The notes: a model not told the origin generated them from the sequence alone. A stretch of 64,000 nucleotides of DNA from Bradyrhizobium zhengyangense (GCF_022012435.1 NZ_JAKLUA010000007.1:1-64000); one strand, 5' to 3'. Shown: positions 7,391 to 15,749, numbered from the stretch's first letter. A program made the numbers and translations.

Positions 7391-9187
7391 TCAGGATTCC
7401 GCAGCGCGTCTGACGTCGCTCTGGACCAAGGTGAGCTTGCTGGCCGGTACGCCTGCCTTCAGCAGCCCGTCGCGGTAATGCGCGATATCCTCGGACCGCT
7501 TCCAGTGAAAATTCCGCAAATGGCGATCGACGTTCAGGGTCGGGTAATTGCGCATCAGCACGCCTGTCGCCTCGCTCGCATCAGTGGTCCGGCCCATCTG
7601 CGCCAGCGCCGCGGCGCTGATCGCCAGTGCCTGCATATGGTTCGGGTTGATGTAGAGCTGCTCGCGGGCCCAGGACAGGGTCGCGTCATACTGGCGGAGG
7701 AGATAGTGGCTAAAGGCGTTCAGCGCCGCCCATTGATAGCGTGGGTCGCTGTTATCGCGTTGGGCCGCCATCGAGAACAGCTCGATCGCCTGACGGTGCT
7801 CGCCGATCACGAAGTGGCAGATGCCGAGCACGCCGCGCGCGCCCATGTCGTAGGGGTTGAGGGCGACGGCACGCTTGGCGGCGTCCATCGCCGCTTCGTC
7901 ATGCCCTTCCATCGCATGCGCCCAGGACAGGATCGAGAACGCAAAGGAGGAGCGCGGATCGAGCCGCACGCTGGTTTCGGCGAGGCTCATCGCCTCAGCC
8001 CACATCTCGCGCGTGCCCTTGACCCAGCCGAACTGGATGCTTTGGATCTGGATCGTGGCGAGATAGGCATGCGCGATCGACAGCTTGGGATCGAGCGCGA
8101 TCGCCTCCCGGAACAGGGCGACGGCCGTGCCTAGGTCTTCCTTGGTCTGCCGGTAATAATGCGACAGGCCTTTCAGGAAGCGGTCCCAGGCCGTGACGTC
8201 GTTGGTCGGGCGCGCCGGCGCGGAGGCCTCGGCGCGGACGATCTCGGTGGCGATGGCCGCGGACAGGCTGGTCGTGATCTCGTCCTGCATGGCGAAGAGG
8301 TCGCCGATGTCCCGGTCGTAACGGCCGGTCCAGAGCTGCTCGCCGGTCTCCGGCGCGATCAGCTCGGCGGTGACGCGGATCTTGGCGCCGGCGCGCCGCA
8401 CCGAGCCCTGGATCAGATAGGTGGCGTCGATCTCGCGCGCGATCACGCGGGTGCTCGCGTTCTTGCCTTTGAAGGCGAAGGTCGAGTTGCGGCTCAGCAC
8501 GCGATAGAAGGATTGCAGCGACAGCGCGTGGATCAGATCCTCGGTCAGGCCGTCGGAGAAATATTCGTCCTGGGCGTCGCTGAGATTGGCAAAGGGCAGC
8601 ACGCCCACGATCGCCGTGCGGTTCGGCTGCGACAGCGCCGACCCTTCTTTCACTTCGCGCGCGAGCGCGGTGGCGCCGTCGGGCGTCCAGGTCCAGACCC
8701 CGACCGGATCCTTGATGTTCTTGAAGCGGTGGTTGCCGCCATCGACCAGCGGCACGGTGAGATGCTTGCTCGCCTCGCTGTAGGCCTTGGCCGAGATCGC
8801 GAACCCGCCGGGGTTCGCCACCGATTCGAGGCGGACGGCGATGTTGACGTCGTCACCGAACACCTCGTCCTCGTCGGCGATGACGTCGCCCATGTGGATG
8901 CCGAGCCGGAACTGCATGGCGCGGTCGGCAGGCAGATGATGGTTGCGCTCCGCCATCAACACCTGCATCGCGATCGCGGCCTCTGCGGCGCCGACGATGG
9001 AGGGAAACTCCAGCAGGAAGCCATCGCCGGTGTTTTTGACGACACGGCCGCCATGGTTGAGGATGATCGGATGAATCGCGCTGCGATGGGCCTTGAAGAC
9101 GGCATGGGTGCCGGCTTCGTCACTGCCCATCATCCGGGAATAGCCGGCGACATCGGCGCAGACGATGGCGGCCAGACGTCTTTCCAT
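7391..9187 (-). CDS. Class III adenylate/guanylate cyclase with TolB-like and TPR domains
   Basis: This 598-residue cytoplasmic protein belongs to a type expanded in rhizobia. The class III cyclase homology domain occupies about residues 1-165: CADVAGYSRMM carries the first metal-binding Asp and NTGDGFLLEF the second, with GDDVNIAVRLE following. A TolB N-terminal-like segment (VLPFANLSDAQDEYFSDGLTE) spans roughly 195-330, and the remainder is tetratricopeptide-like helices (from about 350). It probably makes cAMP in response to protein contacts sensed by the C-terminal part. There is no membrane segment. The start at 9187 follows CGAGGAT; an upstream in-frame start at 9331 precedes only non-conserved sequence. 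Confidence 0.88.
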   Translation of the reverse strand: MERRLAAIVCADVAGYSRMMGSDEAGTHAVFKAHRSAIHPIILNHGGRVVKNTGDGFLLEFPSIVGAAEAAIAMQVLMAERNHHLPADRAMQFRLGIHMGDVIADEDEVFGDDVNIAVRLESVANPGGFAISAKAYSEASKHLTVPLVDGGNHRFKNIKDPVGVWTWTPDGATALAREVKEGSALSQPNRTAIVGVLPFANLSDAQDEYFSDGLTEDLIHALSLQSFYRVLSRNSTFAFKGKNASTRVIAREIDATYLIQGSVRRAGAKIRVTAELIAPETGEQLWTGRYDRDIGDLFAMQDEITTSLSAAIATEIVRAEASAPARPTNDVTAWDRFLKGLSHYYRQTKEDLGTAVALFREAIALDPKLSIAHAYLATIQIQSIQFGWVKGTREMWAEAMSLAETSVRLDPRSSFAFSILSWAHAMEGHDEAAMDAAKRAVALNPYDMGARGVLGICHFVIGEHRQAIELFSMAAQRDNSDPRYQWAALNAFSHYLLRQYDATLSWAREQLYINPNHMQALAISAAALAQMGRTTDASEATGVLMRNYPTLNVDRHLRNFHWKRSEDIAHYRDGLLKAGVPASKLTLVQSDVRRAAES

Positions 9188-9381
9188 ATCCTCGGAGCTC
9201 CAAGGGAGCGGGACGCCACCAGCGGGCCGTCGCCGCGAATCCAGCATTTCAAGAACTTGCGTCCTTATAGAGCACATCGAGCCGAACGAAAGTATGATCC
9301 GCATTGCAAATTCGACGCAAATCCTAACCATTTCCGGTGGTGGACGGCGGGGTGCGAACCAACTAAGGCCAGTCCCTTGAG

Positions 9382-9399
9382 GCCGCCCGGCCGGGCGGC
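9382..9399. promoter_or_regulatory. Perfect 18-bp palindrome abutting a ribosome site
   Basis: GCCGCCCGGCCGGGCGGC is self-complementary and overlaps the beginning of the GCGAGGAC Shine-Dalgarno of the LysE gene at 9412. In RNA it would form a hairpin that could hinder ribosome entry; in DNA it could be a protein-binding site. Confidence 0.45.
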
Positions 9400-9411
9400 G
9401 AGGACCTCACC

Positions 9412-10044
9412 ATGCTGGGCATTCACGAAATCTGGCTCTTTGTCCTGTCGGGGGTGCTGCTCAACATCACGCCGGGGCCCGACACGGTCTACGTGATCGG
9501 CCGCAGCATGCAGATGGGCTGGCGCGGCGGGGCGGCCGCAGCCTTCGGCATCAGTTGCGGCTGCTTTTTCCATGTCGCGGGCGCGGCGATCGGCCTTTCG
9601 GCGCTCTTGATGGCCTCATCCACCGCGTTCGGGGTGCTGAAGCTGGTCGGCGCGGCCTATCTGGTCCTGACCGGGCTTCAGATGCTGTGGTCGCGGCCGC
9701 AGCTTCTGGCGGTCAAGGACGAGGCGGAGCGCAGCTCGCTGCGACGGGTTTTCCTCCAGGGCGTCTTCACCAACGCGCTCAATCCCAAGGTCGCGCTGTT
9801 CTTCCTGGCCTTCCTGCCTCAATTCGTCGCAGCCGATGCGCCGCACAAGCCGCTGGCCTTTCTGACGCTGGGCCTGATCTTCATCTGCACGGGGACCCTG
9901 TGGTGCCTGGTGCTGGCGGCGTTCGCGGCCAAGGCCGCTCATCGCCTGCGGCGGTCCGAGGGCGTGATCGCCTGGGTCAATCGGACGCTCGGCGGCCTCT
10001 TTATCTATCTCGGCATCCGCGTCGCCATGCTGGAGGCGCGGTAA
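9412..10044 (+). CDS. LysE/RhtB-family amino acid exporter
   Basis: This 210-residue inner-membrane protein belongs to the LysE/RhtB translocators, which export amino acids and related small metabolites. The N-terminal signature LNITPGPDTVYVIGRSMQMG and the central FTNALNPKVALFFLAFLPQF are diagnostic of the family, and about six hydrophobic helices are visible. The start at 9412 follows GCGAGGAC, with a strong palindrome just before it. The stop codon lies six bases from that of the convergent TauE gene, and a GGTAACC-TC-GGTTACC palindrome (10040-10055) covers both stops. The substrate cannot be predicted from sequence. Confidence 0.9.
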   Translation: MLGIHEIWLFVLSGVLLNITPGPDTVYVIGRSMQMGWRGGAAAAFGISCGCFFHVAGAAIGLSALLMASSTAFGVLKLVGAAYLVLTGLQMLWSRPQLLAVKDEAERSSLRRVFLQGVFTNALNPKVALFFLAFLPQFVAADAPHKPLAFLTLGLIFICTGTLWCLVLAAFAAKAAHRLRRSEGVIAWVNRTLGGLFIYLGIRVAMLEAR

Positions 10045-10050
10045 CCTCGG

Positions 10051-10803
10051 TTACCCAAATTCCTTGAGCAGCGCGCTGCCGGCGAGATAAACGCCGAGCA
10101 GGATCATCGCGACCAGGAACCAGCGGCGGAACGCCTCCGCCGGCATCCGCTGCCGCACTGACTGGCCGAGATACATCCCGGCAAAGGCCATCGCCATGGC
10201 GACGGTGCCCGGGACGGCATTGGCCGGCGTCAGCAATCCGCCCGCGGTGAGATTGAAGGCCAGCGCCAGCGTCGCCGTGGTGAAGAACACGCCGAGCGCC
10301 TGCACCAGCTCGTCCTTCTCCATCCCGATCGCCTGCATGAACGGCATCGAGGGGATCACCTGCACGCCTGTCGAGGCCGAAATCACGCCGGTGACGACAC
10401 CGACCACGCCGCCGACCCATTTCTCGTTTTGCGGCGCGACGTGGAATTTGAACTTGCTGAGGCCGATCATCGCGTAGATCACCAGCAGCACGCCGAGCAC
10501 CACGGTGCCGTAGCGCGCATAGGGACCAGTCAGCGCGCCGGCATTGAGCCAGCATCCGATCACGGTGCCGATCATCAGCGGCCACAAGCGCCTGAGGATG
10601 TCGCGCAGGTGAGGGCCGACAAAGGTCTGCCAGATGTTGGTGACGATGGCGGGCACGATCACGATGGCGATGGCGCGGCTCGGCGCCATGTTCACCGCGA
10701 GCAGGCCCATGGACACGGTCGGCAGGCCGAGCCCGACGACGCCCTTGACGAAGCCGGCGACCAGGAAGACGGCGGCGATGAGGATGAGAAGCGGGTCGAT
10801 CAT
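10051..10803 (-). CDS. TauE/SafE-family anion exporter
   Basis: This 250-residue multi-span membrane protein belongs to the TauE/SafE family, which moves sulfite, sulfoacetate or similar small organic anions. LVAGFVKGVVGLGLP near the N-terminus and the related GVVGVVTGVISASTGVQVIP in the second half are the duplicated family motifs. The start at 10803 directly begins the first helix (MIDPLLILIAAVFLVAG); no strong Shine-Dalgarno is present. It is divergent from the LysR gene 94 bases away, with an LTTR box between them, so that regulator probably controls it. Confidence 0.88.
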   Translation of the reverse strand: MIDPLLILIAAVFLVAGFVKGVVGLGLPTVSMGLLAVNMAPSRAIAIVIVPAIVTNIWQTFVGPHLRDILRRLWPLMIGTVIGCWLNAGALTGPYARYGTVVLGVLLVIYAMIGLSKFKFHVAPQNEKWVGGVVGVVTGVISASTGVQVIPSMPFMQAIGMEKDELVQALGVFFTTATLALAFNLTAGGLLTPANAVPGTVAMAMAFAGMYLGQSVRQRMPAEAFRRWFLVAMILLGVYLAGSALLKEFG

Positions 10804-10858
10804 GCAGCCACATTGACCGAAGCGGCGCGGGGGCACAATCTGGAGGTTACGGAGATAG

Positions 10859-10877
10859 CCTTCGTCCATCACGAAGG
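10859..10877. promoter_or_regulatory. Candidate LysR-type regulator box
   Basis: CCTTCGT-CCATC-ACGAAGG is a perfect seven-base inverted repeat and contains the T-N11-A pattern (TCGT...ACGA) of LysR-family sites. It lies in the divergent intergenic region between the TauE exporter and the LysR gene, just ahead of the regulator's GGAGG ribosome site, where an autoregulatory site is expected. Confidence 0.65.
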
Positions 10878-10897
10878 CTGATTATGGAGGAAAAGCT

Positions 10898-11788
10898 GTG
10901 CGTTTCGACCTCGTCGATCTCCAGCTCTTCATCGCGGTCGCCGACCAGCGCAGCATCACCCGCGGTGCCGAGCGATCGAATCTCGCCTTGGCTTCGGCCA
11001 GCGCACGGATCAAGGGTCTCGAGGACGCGCTTGGCGTCGCCCTGCTCAAGCGAGGGCGGCGCGGTGTCGAGCTGACCGCGGCCGGCGAGAGCCTGCTGGA
11101 TCACGCGCGGCTCGTGATTCACCAGGTCGACGCCATGCGCGGCGATCTCGCCGGCTTTGCCAGCGGCGTGCGCGCCAGCGTTCATTTCCTGGCCAACACG
11201 TCGGGCCTGTCGGAGCACCTGCCGAAGGCGCTCGCCGGCTTCCTGCGCGAGCATCGCGACGTCGCCATCGACATCGAGGAGCGCGAGAGCACCGACATTG
11301 CTGCCGCGATCACGGCCGGAGCCGCCGATCTCGGCTTTGCCGCCGAGCACGCGCTGCCCGATCATATCGAGCGCTTCGTGTTCAGCGAGGACCGCCTGAC
11401 GCTGGTGACGTCGAGGCGGGGCCCGTTTGCCGGCCGCCGCCAGATCGATTTCCAGGAGGCGGGCGCCTGCGAGTTCGTCGGCCTCACCAGCGCCACCGCG
11501 CTTCAGATGCACATTTCAAAGCATGCCGCGCGGCTCGGCATGCGCCCGCATTTTCGGGCGCGCCTGCGCGACTTCGATGCGATCTGCCAGCTGGTCTCGG
11601 CCGATGTCGGTGTCGCCTTGGTGCCCGAAGCCGCCGCCCGCCGCTGCGCAAAACTGATGCCGCTCGCCATCGTCCGCCTGCGCGACGCCTTCGCCAACCG
11701 GAAGCTCGTGATCTGCGCGCGCAGTTTCAAGGCGCTGCCACGGCCGGCCAAGATGCTGGCGGAGCATTTGCGGGCAGAGGCGGTGTGA
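10898..11788 (+). CDS. LysR-family transcriptional regulator
   Basis: This 296-residue DNA-binding regulator has its winged helix-turn-helix at about residues 1-60 (FDLVDLQLFIAVADQRSITRG...LALASASARIKGLEDALG). A periplasmic-binding-protein-like effector domain runs from about residue 90 to the end. The start is GTG at 10898 behind GGAGG (10886-10890); no ATG in this frame fits. Its divergence from the TauE exporter and the symmetric box between them suggest it senses the exported anion or a precursor. Nothing in the sequence names the effector. Confidence 0.92.
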   Translation: MRFDLVDLQLFIAVADQRSITRGAERSNLALASASARIKGLEDALGVALLKRGRRGVELTAAGESLLDHARLVIHQVDAMRGDLAGFASGVRASVHFLANTSGLSEHLPKALAGFLREHRDVAIDIEERESTDIAAAITAGAADLGFAAEHALPDHIERFVFSEDRLTLVTSRRGPFAGRRQIDFQEAGACEFVGLTSATALQMHISKHAARLGMRPHFRARLRDFDAICQLVSADVGVALVPEAAARRCAKLMPLAIVRLRDAFANRKLVICARSFKALPRPAKMLAEHLRAEAV

Positions 11789-11800
11789 GGCGCAAGAGCA

Positions 11801-12766
11801 CTACTTCGCCGTCTCGACGCCGGCGTCCTTGATCACCTTCGCCCACTTCTTGGTCTCGTCCGCGATGAAGCTGCGAAAATGCTCGGGCTCGTCGCCGACA
11901 AGCGTCGCGCCTTGTGCGGCCAGCTTCTCCTTCACCGCCGGATCCGCCATCGCCTTGGTCGCGAGGTCATGCAGCGCGGTGACGATTTCCTTGGGCGTGC
12001 CCTTGGGCGCCACCATGCCGTACCAGTTCTCGATGCGCAGGTCGGGGAAGCCGGCTTCCTTCGTGGTCGGCACGTCGGGGGCGGTTGGCGCGCGCTCCAC
12101 CGAGCCGATCGCGATCGGCTTCAGGGCGCCGGCCTTGACTTGCGGCAGCAGCACCGGGAGATCGAGGAAGGTCATCTGCACTTGCTGGCCCAGCAGATCG
12201 TTCACGGCCGGCGCGGCGCCGCGATAGGGCACGTGGACGATGTCGATCTTGGCCGTCAGCTTGAAGAGTTCGCCGGCGAGATGCGGCAGGCTTCCGGGGC
12301 CGGAAGAGGCGAAGTTGAGTTTTCCGGGCTGCGCCTTGGCGAGTGCGATCAACTCGCCGATGTCCTTGGCCGGCACATTGGCGGCGACAACCAGCATTTC
12401 CGGCACGGTCGCGACCAGCGTCACCGGCGCGAGGTCGTTGAGCGTGTCGTAGGCGACCTTCTCCATGCTCGGGCTGATCGCAAGCGCGCCGGCCGAGGAG
12501 ATGGCGATGGTGTAGCCGTCGGGCTGGCTCTTTGCGACCGCGTCGGTGCCGAGCACGCCGCCCTGGCCGCCGCGATTGTCGATCAGCACCGGCTGCCCAG
12601 ATAGTTCCGACATGCGCTGGCCGACGACACGGGCGATAATGTCATTGGGGCCGCCGGCCGGGAACGGCACGATCAGCTTGATCGGCTTTGCCGGAAAATT
12701 CTGGGCGGAGGCCAGCGTTGGAAACTGAAGCAGGATGGCGAGAAGGAGCGCGCGGCGTTTTTTCAT
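11801..12766 (-). CDS. Tripartite tricarboxylate transporter binding protein (TctC/Bug family)
   Basis: This 321-residue periplasmic solute-binding protein belongs to the Bug family. MKKRRALLLAILLQFPTLASA is the signal peptide. The mature protein opens with FPAKPIKLIVPFPAGGPNDIIAR, followed by VLIDNRGGQGGVLGTD, the family's carboxylate-binding loops. No tctA or tctB membrane partner is nearby, which is common for this expanded family. The start at 12766 follows GGGAGC. It lies 17 bases downstream of hisN on the same strand and probably shares its transcript, although the two have no obvious functional link. Confidence 0.9.
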   Translation of the reverse strand: MKKRRALLLAILLQFPTLASAQNFPAKPIKLIVPFPAGGPNDIIARVVGQRMSELSGQPVLIDNRGGQGGVLGTDAVAKSQPDGYTIAISSAGALAISPSMEKVAYDTLNDLAPVTLVATVPEMLVVAANVPAKDIGELIALAKAQPGKLNFASSGPGSLPHLAGELFKLTAKIDIVHVPYRGAAPAVNDLLGQQVQMTFLDLPVLLPQVKAGALKPIAIGSVERAPTAPDVPTTKEAGFPDLRIENWYGMVAPKGTPKEIVTALHDLATKAMADPAVKEKLAAQGATLVGDEPEHFRSFIADETKKWAKVIKDAGVETAK

Positions 12767-12783
12767 GCAAGCTCCCGCATCGC

Positions 12784-13566
12784 CTATCCGTTGAGCAGCT
12801 TCAGTGCTTCTTCGTGGACACGTGGATCGCCCGCAGCGACAATGCGGCCGCCGCCCTGGGCCGGCTTGCCTTCCCAGGTGGTGACGACGCCGCCGGCGCC
12901 GGTCACGATCGGGATCAGCGCTGCGATATCGTAAGGCTTCAGCTCGGTTTCGACCACGAGATCGACATGGCCGGCCGCGAGCATGCAATAGGAATAGCAA
13001 TCGCCGCCGTAGCGCGACAGCCGTGCCCCCTGCTCGATGCGGCCGAAAATGGCGCGGTCGCGCTCGTTCATCAGCAAGGGAGAGGTGGTGTAGGTCGTGG
13101 CCTCCGACAGCGAGGCGCAGCGGCGGACCTGCAGCCGGCGCTCGCCGGAGGGGCCCTTATAATTGGCCGAGCCATTGTCGCCGGAAAAGCGCTCGCCGAT
13201 GAAGGGCTGGTGCATCATGCCGTAGACGGGGGAGCCCTTGTGCAGCAGCGCGATCAGCGTGCCCCAGATTGGAAAGCCGCCGATAAAGGACTTCGTGCCG
13301 TCGATGGGGTCGAGCACCCAGACATAGTCGGCATCCTCGCGCTCATTGCCAAATTCCTCGCCGACGATGCCGTGCTGGGGGAAGCTCGCCTTGATCAGCC
13401 GCCGCATCACCGCCTCCGCGGCGCGGTCGGCTTCCGTGACGGGATCGAAATCCTTGGTCTTGCTCTTGTCGTCGATCGACAGCGAGGTGCGGAAGAACGG
13501 GAGGATGGTCTCGCCGGAGGCAGTGGCAAGTCGTCCGATGAAGGCTGAGAAGTCGATCACCGTCAC
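12784..13566 (-). CDS. hisN: Inositol-monophosphatase-fold histidinol phosphatase
   Basis: This 260-residue Mg-dependent phosphatase belongs to the inositol monophosphatase superfamily. The metal-binding motifs are GEE (residues 69-71), DPIDGT (86-91) and YDIAALIPIVTGAGG near residue 210. Sequence flavour and length match the HisN type, which removes phosphate from histidinol phosphate in histidine synthesis in many alphaproteobacteria. A related phosphatase activity (inositol phosphate, 3'-phosphoadenosine phosphate) cannot be excluded. The start is GTG at 13566, with GAGGATGCGCC just upstream; a second GTG six bases further in is an alternative. It heads the two-gene run with the TctC-like gene. 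Confidence 0.85.
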   Translation of the reverse strand: MTVIDFSAFIGRLATASGETILPFFRTSLSIDDKSKTKDFDPVTEADRAAEAVMRRLIKASFPQHGIVGEEFGNEREDADYVWVLDPIDGTKSFIGGFPIWGTLIALLHKGSPVYGMMHQPFIGERFSGDNGSANYKGPSGERRLQVRRCASLSEATTYTTSPLLMNERDRAIFGRIEQGARLSRYGGDCYSYCMLAAGHVDLVVETELKPYDIAALIPIVTGAGGVVTTWEGKPAQGGGRIVAAGDPRVHEEALKLLNG

Positions 13567-13880
13567 GGCGCATCCTCAAAAACGAAAGTTGGGTGAAGCT
13601 CGCAATCTGCCTAGCTCAATTCGCTCCTCACGTGCAGCGCTGTCTTGATTTGCACCCTGGTATTTTGGATCCGGTTACCGGCAAACCCCAGTGAGCCAAA
13701 TGCCGAGCCATATGCTGGCCAAATATCGATCACCGACTTGAAAACTTAGTTCCGAGCATGCCTCGTTCGTATGCAAATGACTATCAACCCATTGAATTTC
13801 CTTATCAAAGAAACTGAATCTGGGTTTCTTTTGGAGCAACCGAGCCATGTGTTTTTGCATGGGAAACGGCTCAAAAGCCC

Positions 13881-13909
13881 TTGCACTTTGTGCGGCGCGG
13901 CCGCATATT
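13881..13909 (+). promoter_or_regulatory. Candidate housekeeping promoter of a small RNA
   Basis: TTGCAC (13881-13886) and CATATT (13904-13909) are separated by 17 bases, a good match to a sigma-70-type promoter, and are followed about seven bases later by the predicted 5' end of the small RNA. Confidence 0.5.
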
Positions 13910-13916
13910 GTTGCGG

Positions 13917-14009
13917 TGCGGTAGCGCTTCTCGCGTTATCGCTGCCCTCCTTGGGCGTTTCCTCCCTAGACTTGGGCCGCTTGCGTCATTCGCGAGCGGC
14001 CCTTTTTTC
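13917..14009 (+). ncRNA. Candidate trans-acting small RNA, about 93 nt
   Basis: No protein frame fits here, yet the stretch has a complete transcription unit: promoter-like elements, a 5' hairpin (GGTAGCG paired with CGCTGCC, around 13920-13946), an unpaired segment containing CTCC and CCTCCC, then a strong terminator ending in TTTTTT. Exposed CCTCC motifs next to a terminator are typical of rhizobial small RNAs that pair with ribosome sites. It reminds me of the BjrC-type small RNAs reported in the Bradyrhizobium/Rhodopseudomonas lineage, but I cannot confirm a family from memory. The ends are predicted, not measured. Confidence 0.6.
13974..14008 (+). terminator. Strong intrinsic terminator of the small RNA
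   Basis: GGGCCGCTTGCG pairs with CGCGAGCGGCCC (12 bases, one G-U) around a TCATT loop, followed at once by six T residues. It is the clearest plus-strand terminator in the window, and no protein gene lies upstream on that strand for more than 1.7 kb. Confidence 0.85.
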
Positions 14010-14094
14010 TTGTCGGTCTGTTTTCAGTTTGGTGCGCGATCCCTCGCGAAGCGAAAACGCAATCGCAGGCAAGACGATCGTCCGAGACGCGCGT

Positions 14095-14985
14095 CTATTC
14101 CGCGGCGGCCTGGAACGGACCGAGATCGCCGAACGGAATCGTGGTCGCCAGCACGTCGGCGAGAACGCCAAAGTCGCTTGCCACTTGCGCAAAGCGCGGG
14201 CTGCGCTCACGGCGGCGCTCATCCATATAGATCGCGCGGTTGAACTCGAGCTGCACGGCATGGAGGCCGCTCGCCGGGTTGCCGTAGTGCTCGGTGATGA
14301 AACCGCCGGCATAGGGCTTGTTGCGGCCGATCGAATAGCCGAGGCCAGTCATGGTTTCCTCGACGCGGTCGGGCAGCAGCGGCGTGCAGCTCGTGCCGTA
14401 GCGGTCGCCGATCACGACGTCGGGCCGGCGCGGCTCGTCCCTGCTGACGCCGACCGAGGGCATCGAGTGGCAGTCGACCAGCACCACCGTGCCGAACATC
14501 TGGTGCACCTTGTTGATCAGCCGGCGCAGCGCGCGATGATACGGCTTGTACAGCGTCTCGATCCGCGCCAGCGCATCATCGACCGCGATGCGGTCGCGAT
14601 AGATCTCCTGGCCGTCGCCGACCACGCGCGGAATCGTGCCTAATCCGCCGGCGACCCGCATCGAGCGGGTGTTAGCAAAGCTCGGCAGGCGGCCGGTGAA
14701 CATGCGGGGGTCGAGCTCATAGGGCTCTCTGTTGACGTCGACATAGGAGCGGGGAAAGTTGACCCGCACGGTCGGAAAGCCGCGTGCGCTCAGATGGCCG
14801 GTCAGCTCGTCCATGAAGGAGTCTTCGGAGCGCCGCAGCGTCGGCAGGTCGATCCGCGATGCGTTCAGGAATTCGTCCGGGTAGGTCGAGCCGGAATGGG
14901 GCGAGTTGAAGATAACAGGCGCACGCCACTCGGCGGGCTCCACGATCTCGAAGGCTGGCGACACCTCGCCGTCAAACCGGGTCAT
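14095..14985 (-). CDS. N-formylglutamate amidohydrolase
   Basis: This 296-residue protein belongs to the N-formylglutamate amidohydrolase family, which releases formate from N-formyl-L-glutamate at the end of one histidine-degradation route and includes other N-formyl or N-acyl hydrolases. FNSPHSGSTYP near residue 27, VDVNREPYELDPRMF, LVDCHSMPS and FITEHYGNP carry the conserved His, Asp and Glu metal ligands. No hut gene is adjacent, so the substrate is uncertain. I chose ATG 14985, where homologues start; a GTG at 15015 behind GGAT would add ten residues. Confidence 0.88.
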   Translation of the reverse strand: MTRFDGEVSPAFEIVEPAEWRAPVIFNSPHSGSTYPDEFLNASRIDLPTLRRSEDSFMDELTGHLSARGFPTVRVNFPRSYVDVNREPYELDPRMFTGRLPSFANTRSMRVAGGLGTIPRVVGDGQEIYRDRIAVDDALARIETLYKPYHRALRRLINKVHQMFGTVVLVDCHSMPSVGVSRDEPRRPDVVIGDRYGTSCTPLLPDRVEETMTGLGYSIGRNKPYAGGFITEHYGNPASGLHAVQLEFNRAIYMDERRRERSPRFAQVASDFGVLADVLATTIPFGDLGPFQAAAE

Positions 14986-15313
14986 CTTCTCAGGCTTCGT
15001 CCCTTCACGCCGCACGATCCAGCATGGGTCCAGATCGGGTGATTCGGCCGGTCGAGCGGCTCTTAAGTGTCGTCATTGTCCGGAATCGCAACCATTCTGC
15101 CAAGCGAAAAAGCGTGATCCGCGCTGGAACATGTCTTAACCGTGTGGGCAGGCAGGCGGGGATGCGTGGGCGCACCGGAATTGATTCATCCCGCATTCCG
15201 GTTCACAACACCCCTCGCAGCACGAGCCCAGAGGGTTAAGATTTTCACCCCAAATTTACCCTCTGTCGGGCTTAGTGACCTCTGCATATCCTCTGGGGAT
15301 CGACGTTCCGCTC

Positions 15314-15673
15314 ATGCCAAAAATCCTGCTCGCCGAAGACGACAACGACATGCGCCGTTTCCTGGTCAAGGCGCTGGAAAACGCCGGTTTTCAGGTCTCG
15401 TCCCATGACAACGGCATGGCGGCCTATCAGCGCTTGCGGGAAGAGCCGTTCGAGATGCTGCTGACCGACATCGTGATGCCGGAGATGGACGGCATCGAGC
15501 TCGCCCGCCGGGCTTCGGAACTCGACCCCGACATCAAGATCATGTTCATCACCGGCTTTGCCGCGGTCGCCCTGAACTCGGATTCGGATGCGCCCAAGAA
15601 CGCCAAGGTGCTGTCGAAGCCGGTTCACCTGCGCGAATTGGTGAGCGAAGTGAACAAGATGCTGGCGGCCTAA
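15314..15673 (+). CDS. cpdR: Single-domain response regulator CpdR
   Basis: This 119-residue protein is a receiver domain with no output domain. Asp52 in LLTDIVMPEMDG is the phosphoacceptor, with acidic residues at EDD (8-10) and the conserved Lys in LSKPVHLREL. Sequence and length match CpdR, which in alphaproteobacteria is phosphorylated through CckA-ChpT and, when unphosphorylated, primes ClpXP for proteolysis of cell-cycle substrates. The start at 15314 begins the domain; no strong Shine-Dalgarno is visible. TTAACC and TTAA half-sites upstream (around 15135 and 15236) recall CtrA sites, but they are not properly spaced. Confidence 0.92.
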   Translation: MPKILLAEDDNDMRRFLVKALENAGFQVSSHDNGMAAYQRLREEPFEMLLTDIVMPEMDGIELARRASELDPDIKIMFITGFAAVALNSDSDAPKNAKVLSKPVHLRELVSEVNKMLAA

Positions 15674-15749
15674 ATTGGCCCTGTTCCGTCCTTGCGCGCG
15701 CTCCCCTGAGCCGTTATAGGGACCCCGACCCGACACAAGCGGACTATTA

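Larger units (their letters stand above)
13567..14094. other. Intergenic region holding the small RNA
   Basis: The region separates hisN from the N-formylglutamate amidohydrolase gene, both on the minus strand. The part from 13567 to 13870 is AT-richer than the genes and probably holds the hisN promoter and upstream small-RNA sequence. A 61-codon minus-strand frame at 13675-13860 has no ribosome site and was not called. Confidence 0.5.

Noticed and set aside
8159..9496. 445-codon plus-strand frame opposite the TPR cyclase
   Set aside because: The cyclase on the minus strand has all catalytic motifs; the antisense frame has none.
10040..10055. Palindrome GGTAACC-TC-GGTTACC over two stop codons
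   Set aside because: It arises largely because two TAA stops face each other; it is too short to call a terminator.
13675..13860. 61-codon minus-strand frame between hisN and the small RNA
   Set aside because: It has no ribosome site, lies in AT-richer promoter-like DNA, and the residues look random.
15130..15240. CtrA binding sites upstream of cpdR
   Set aside because: Only isolated TTAACC and TTAA half-sites occur, not TTAA-N7-TTAA spacing.
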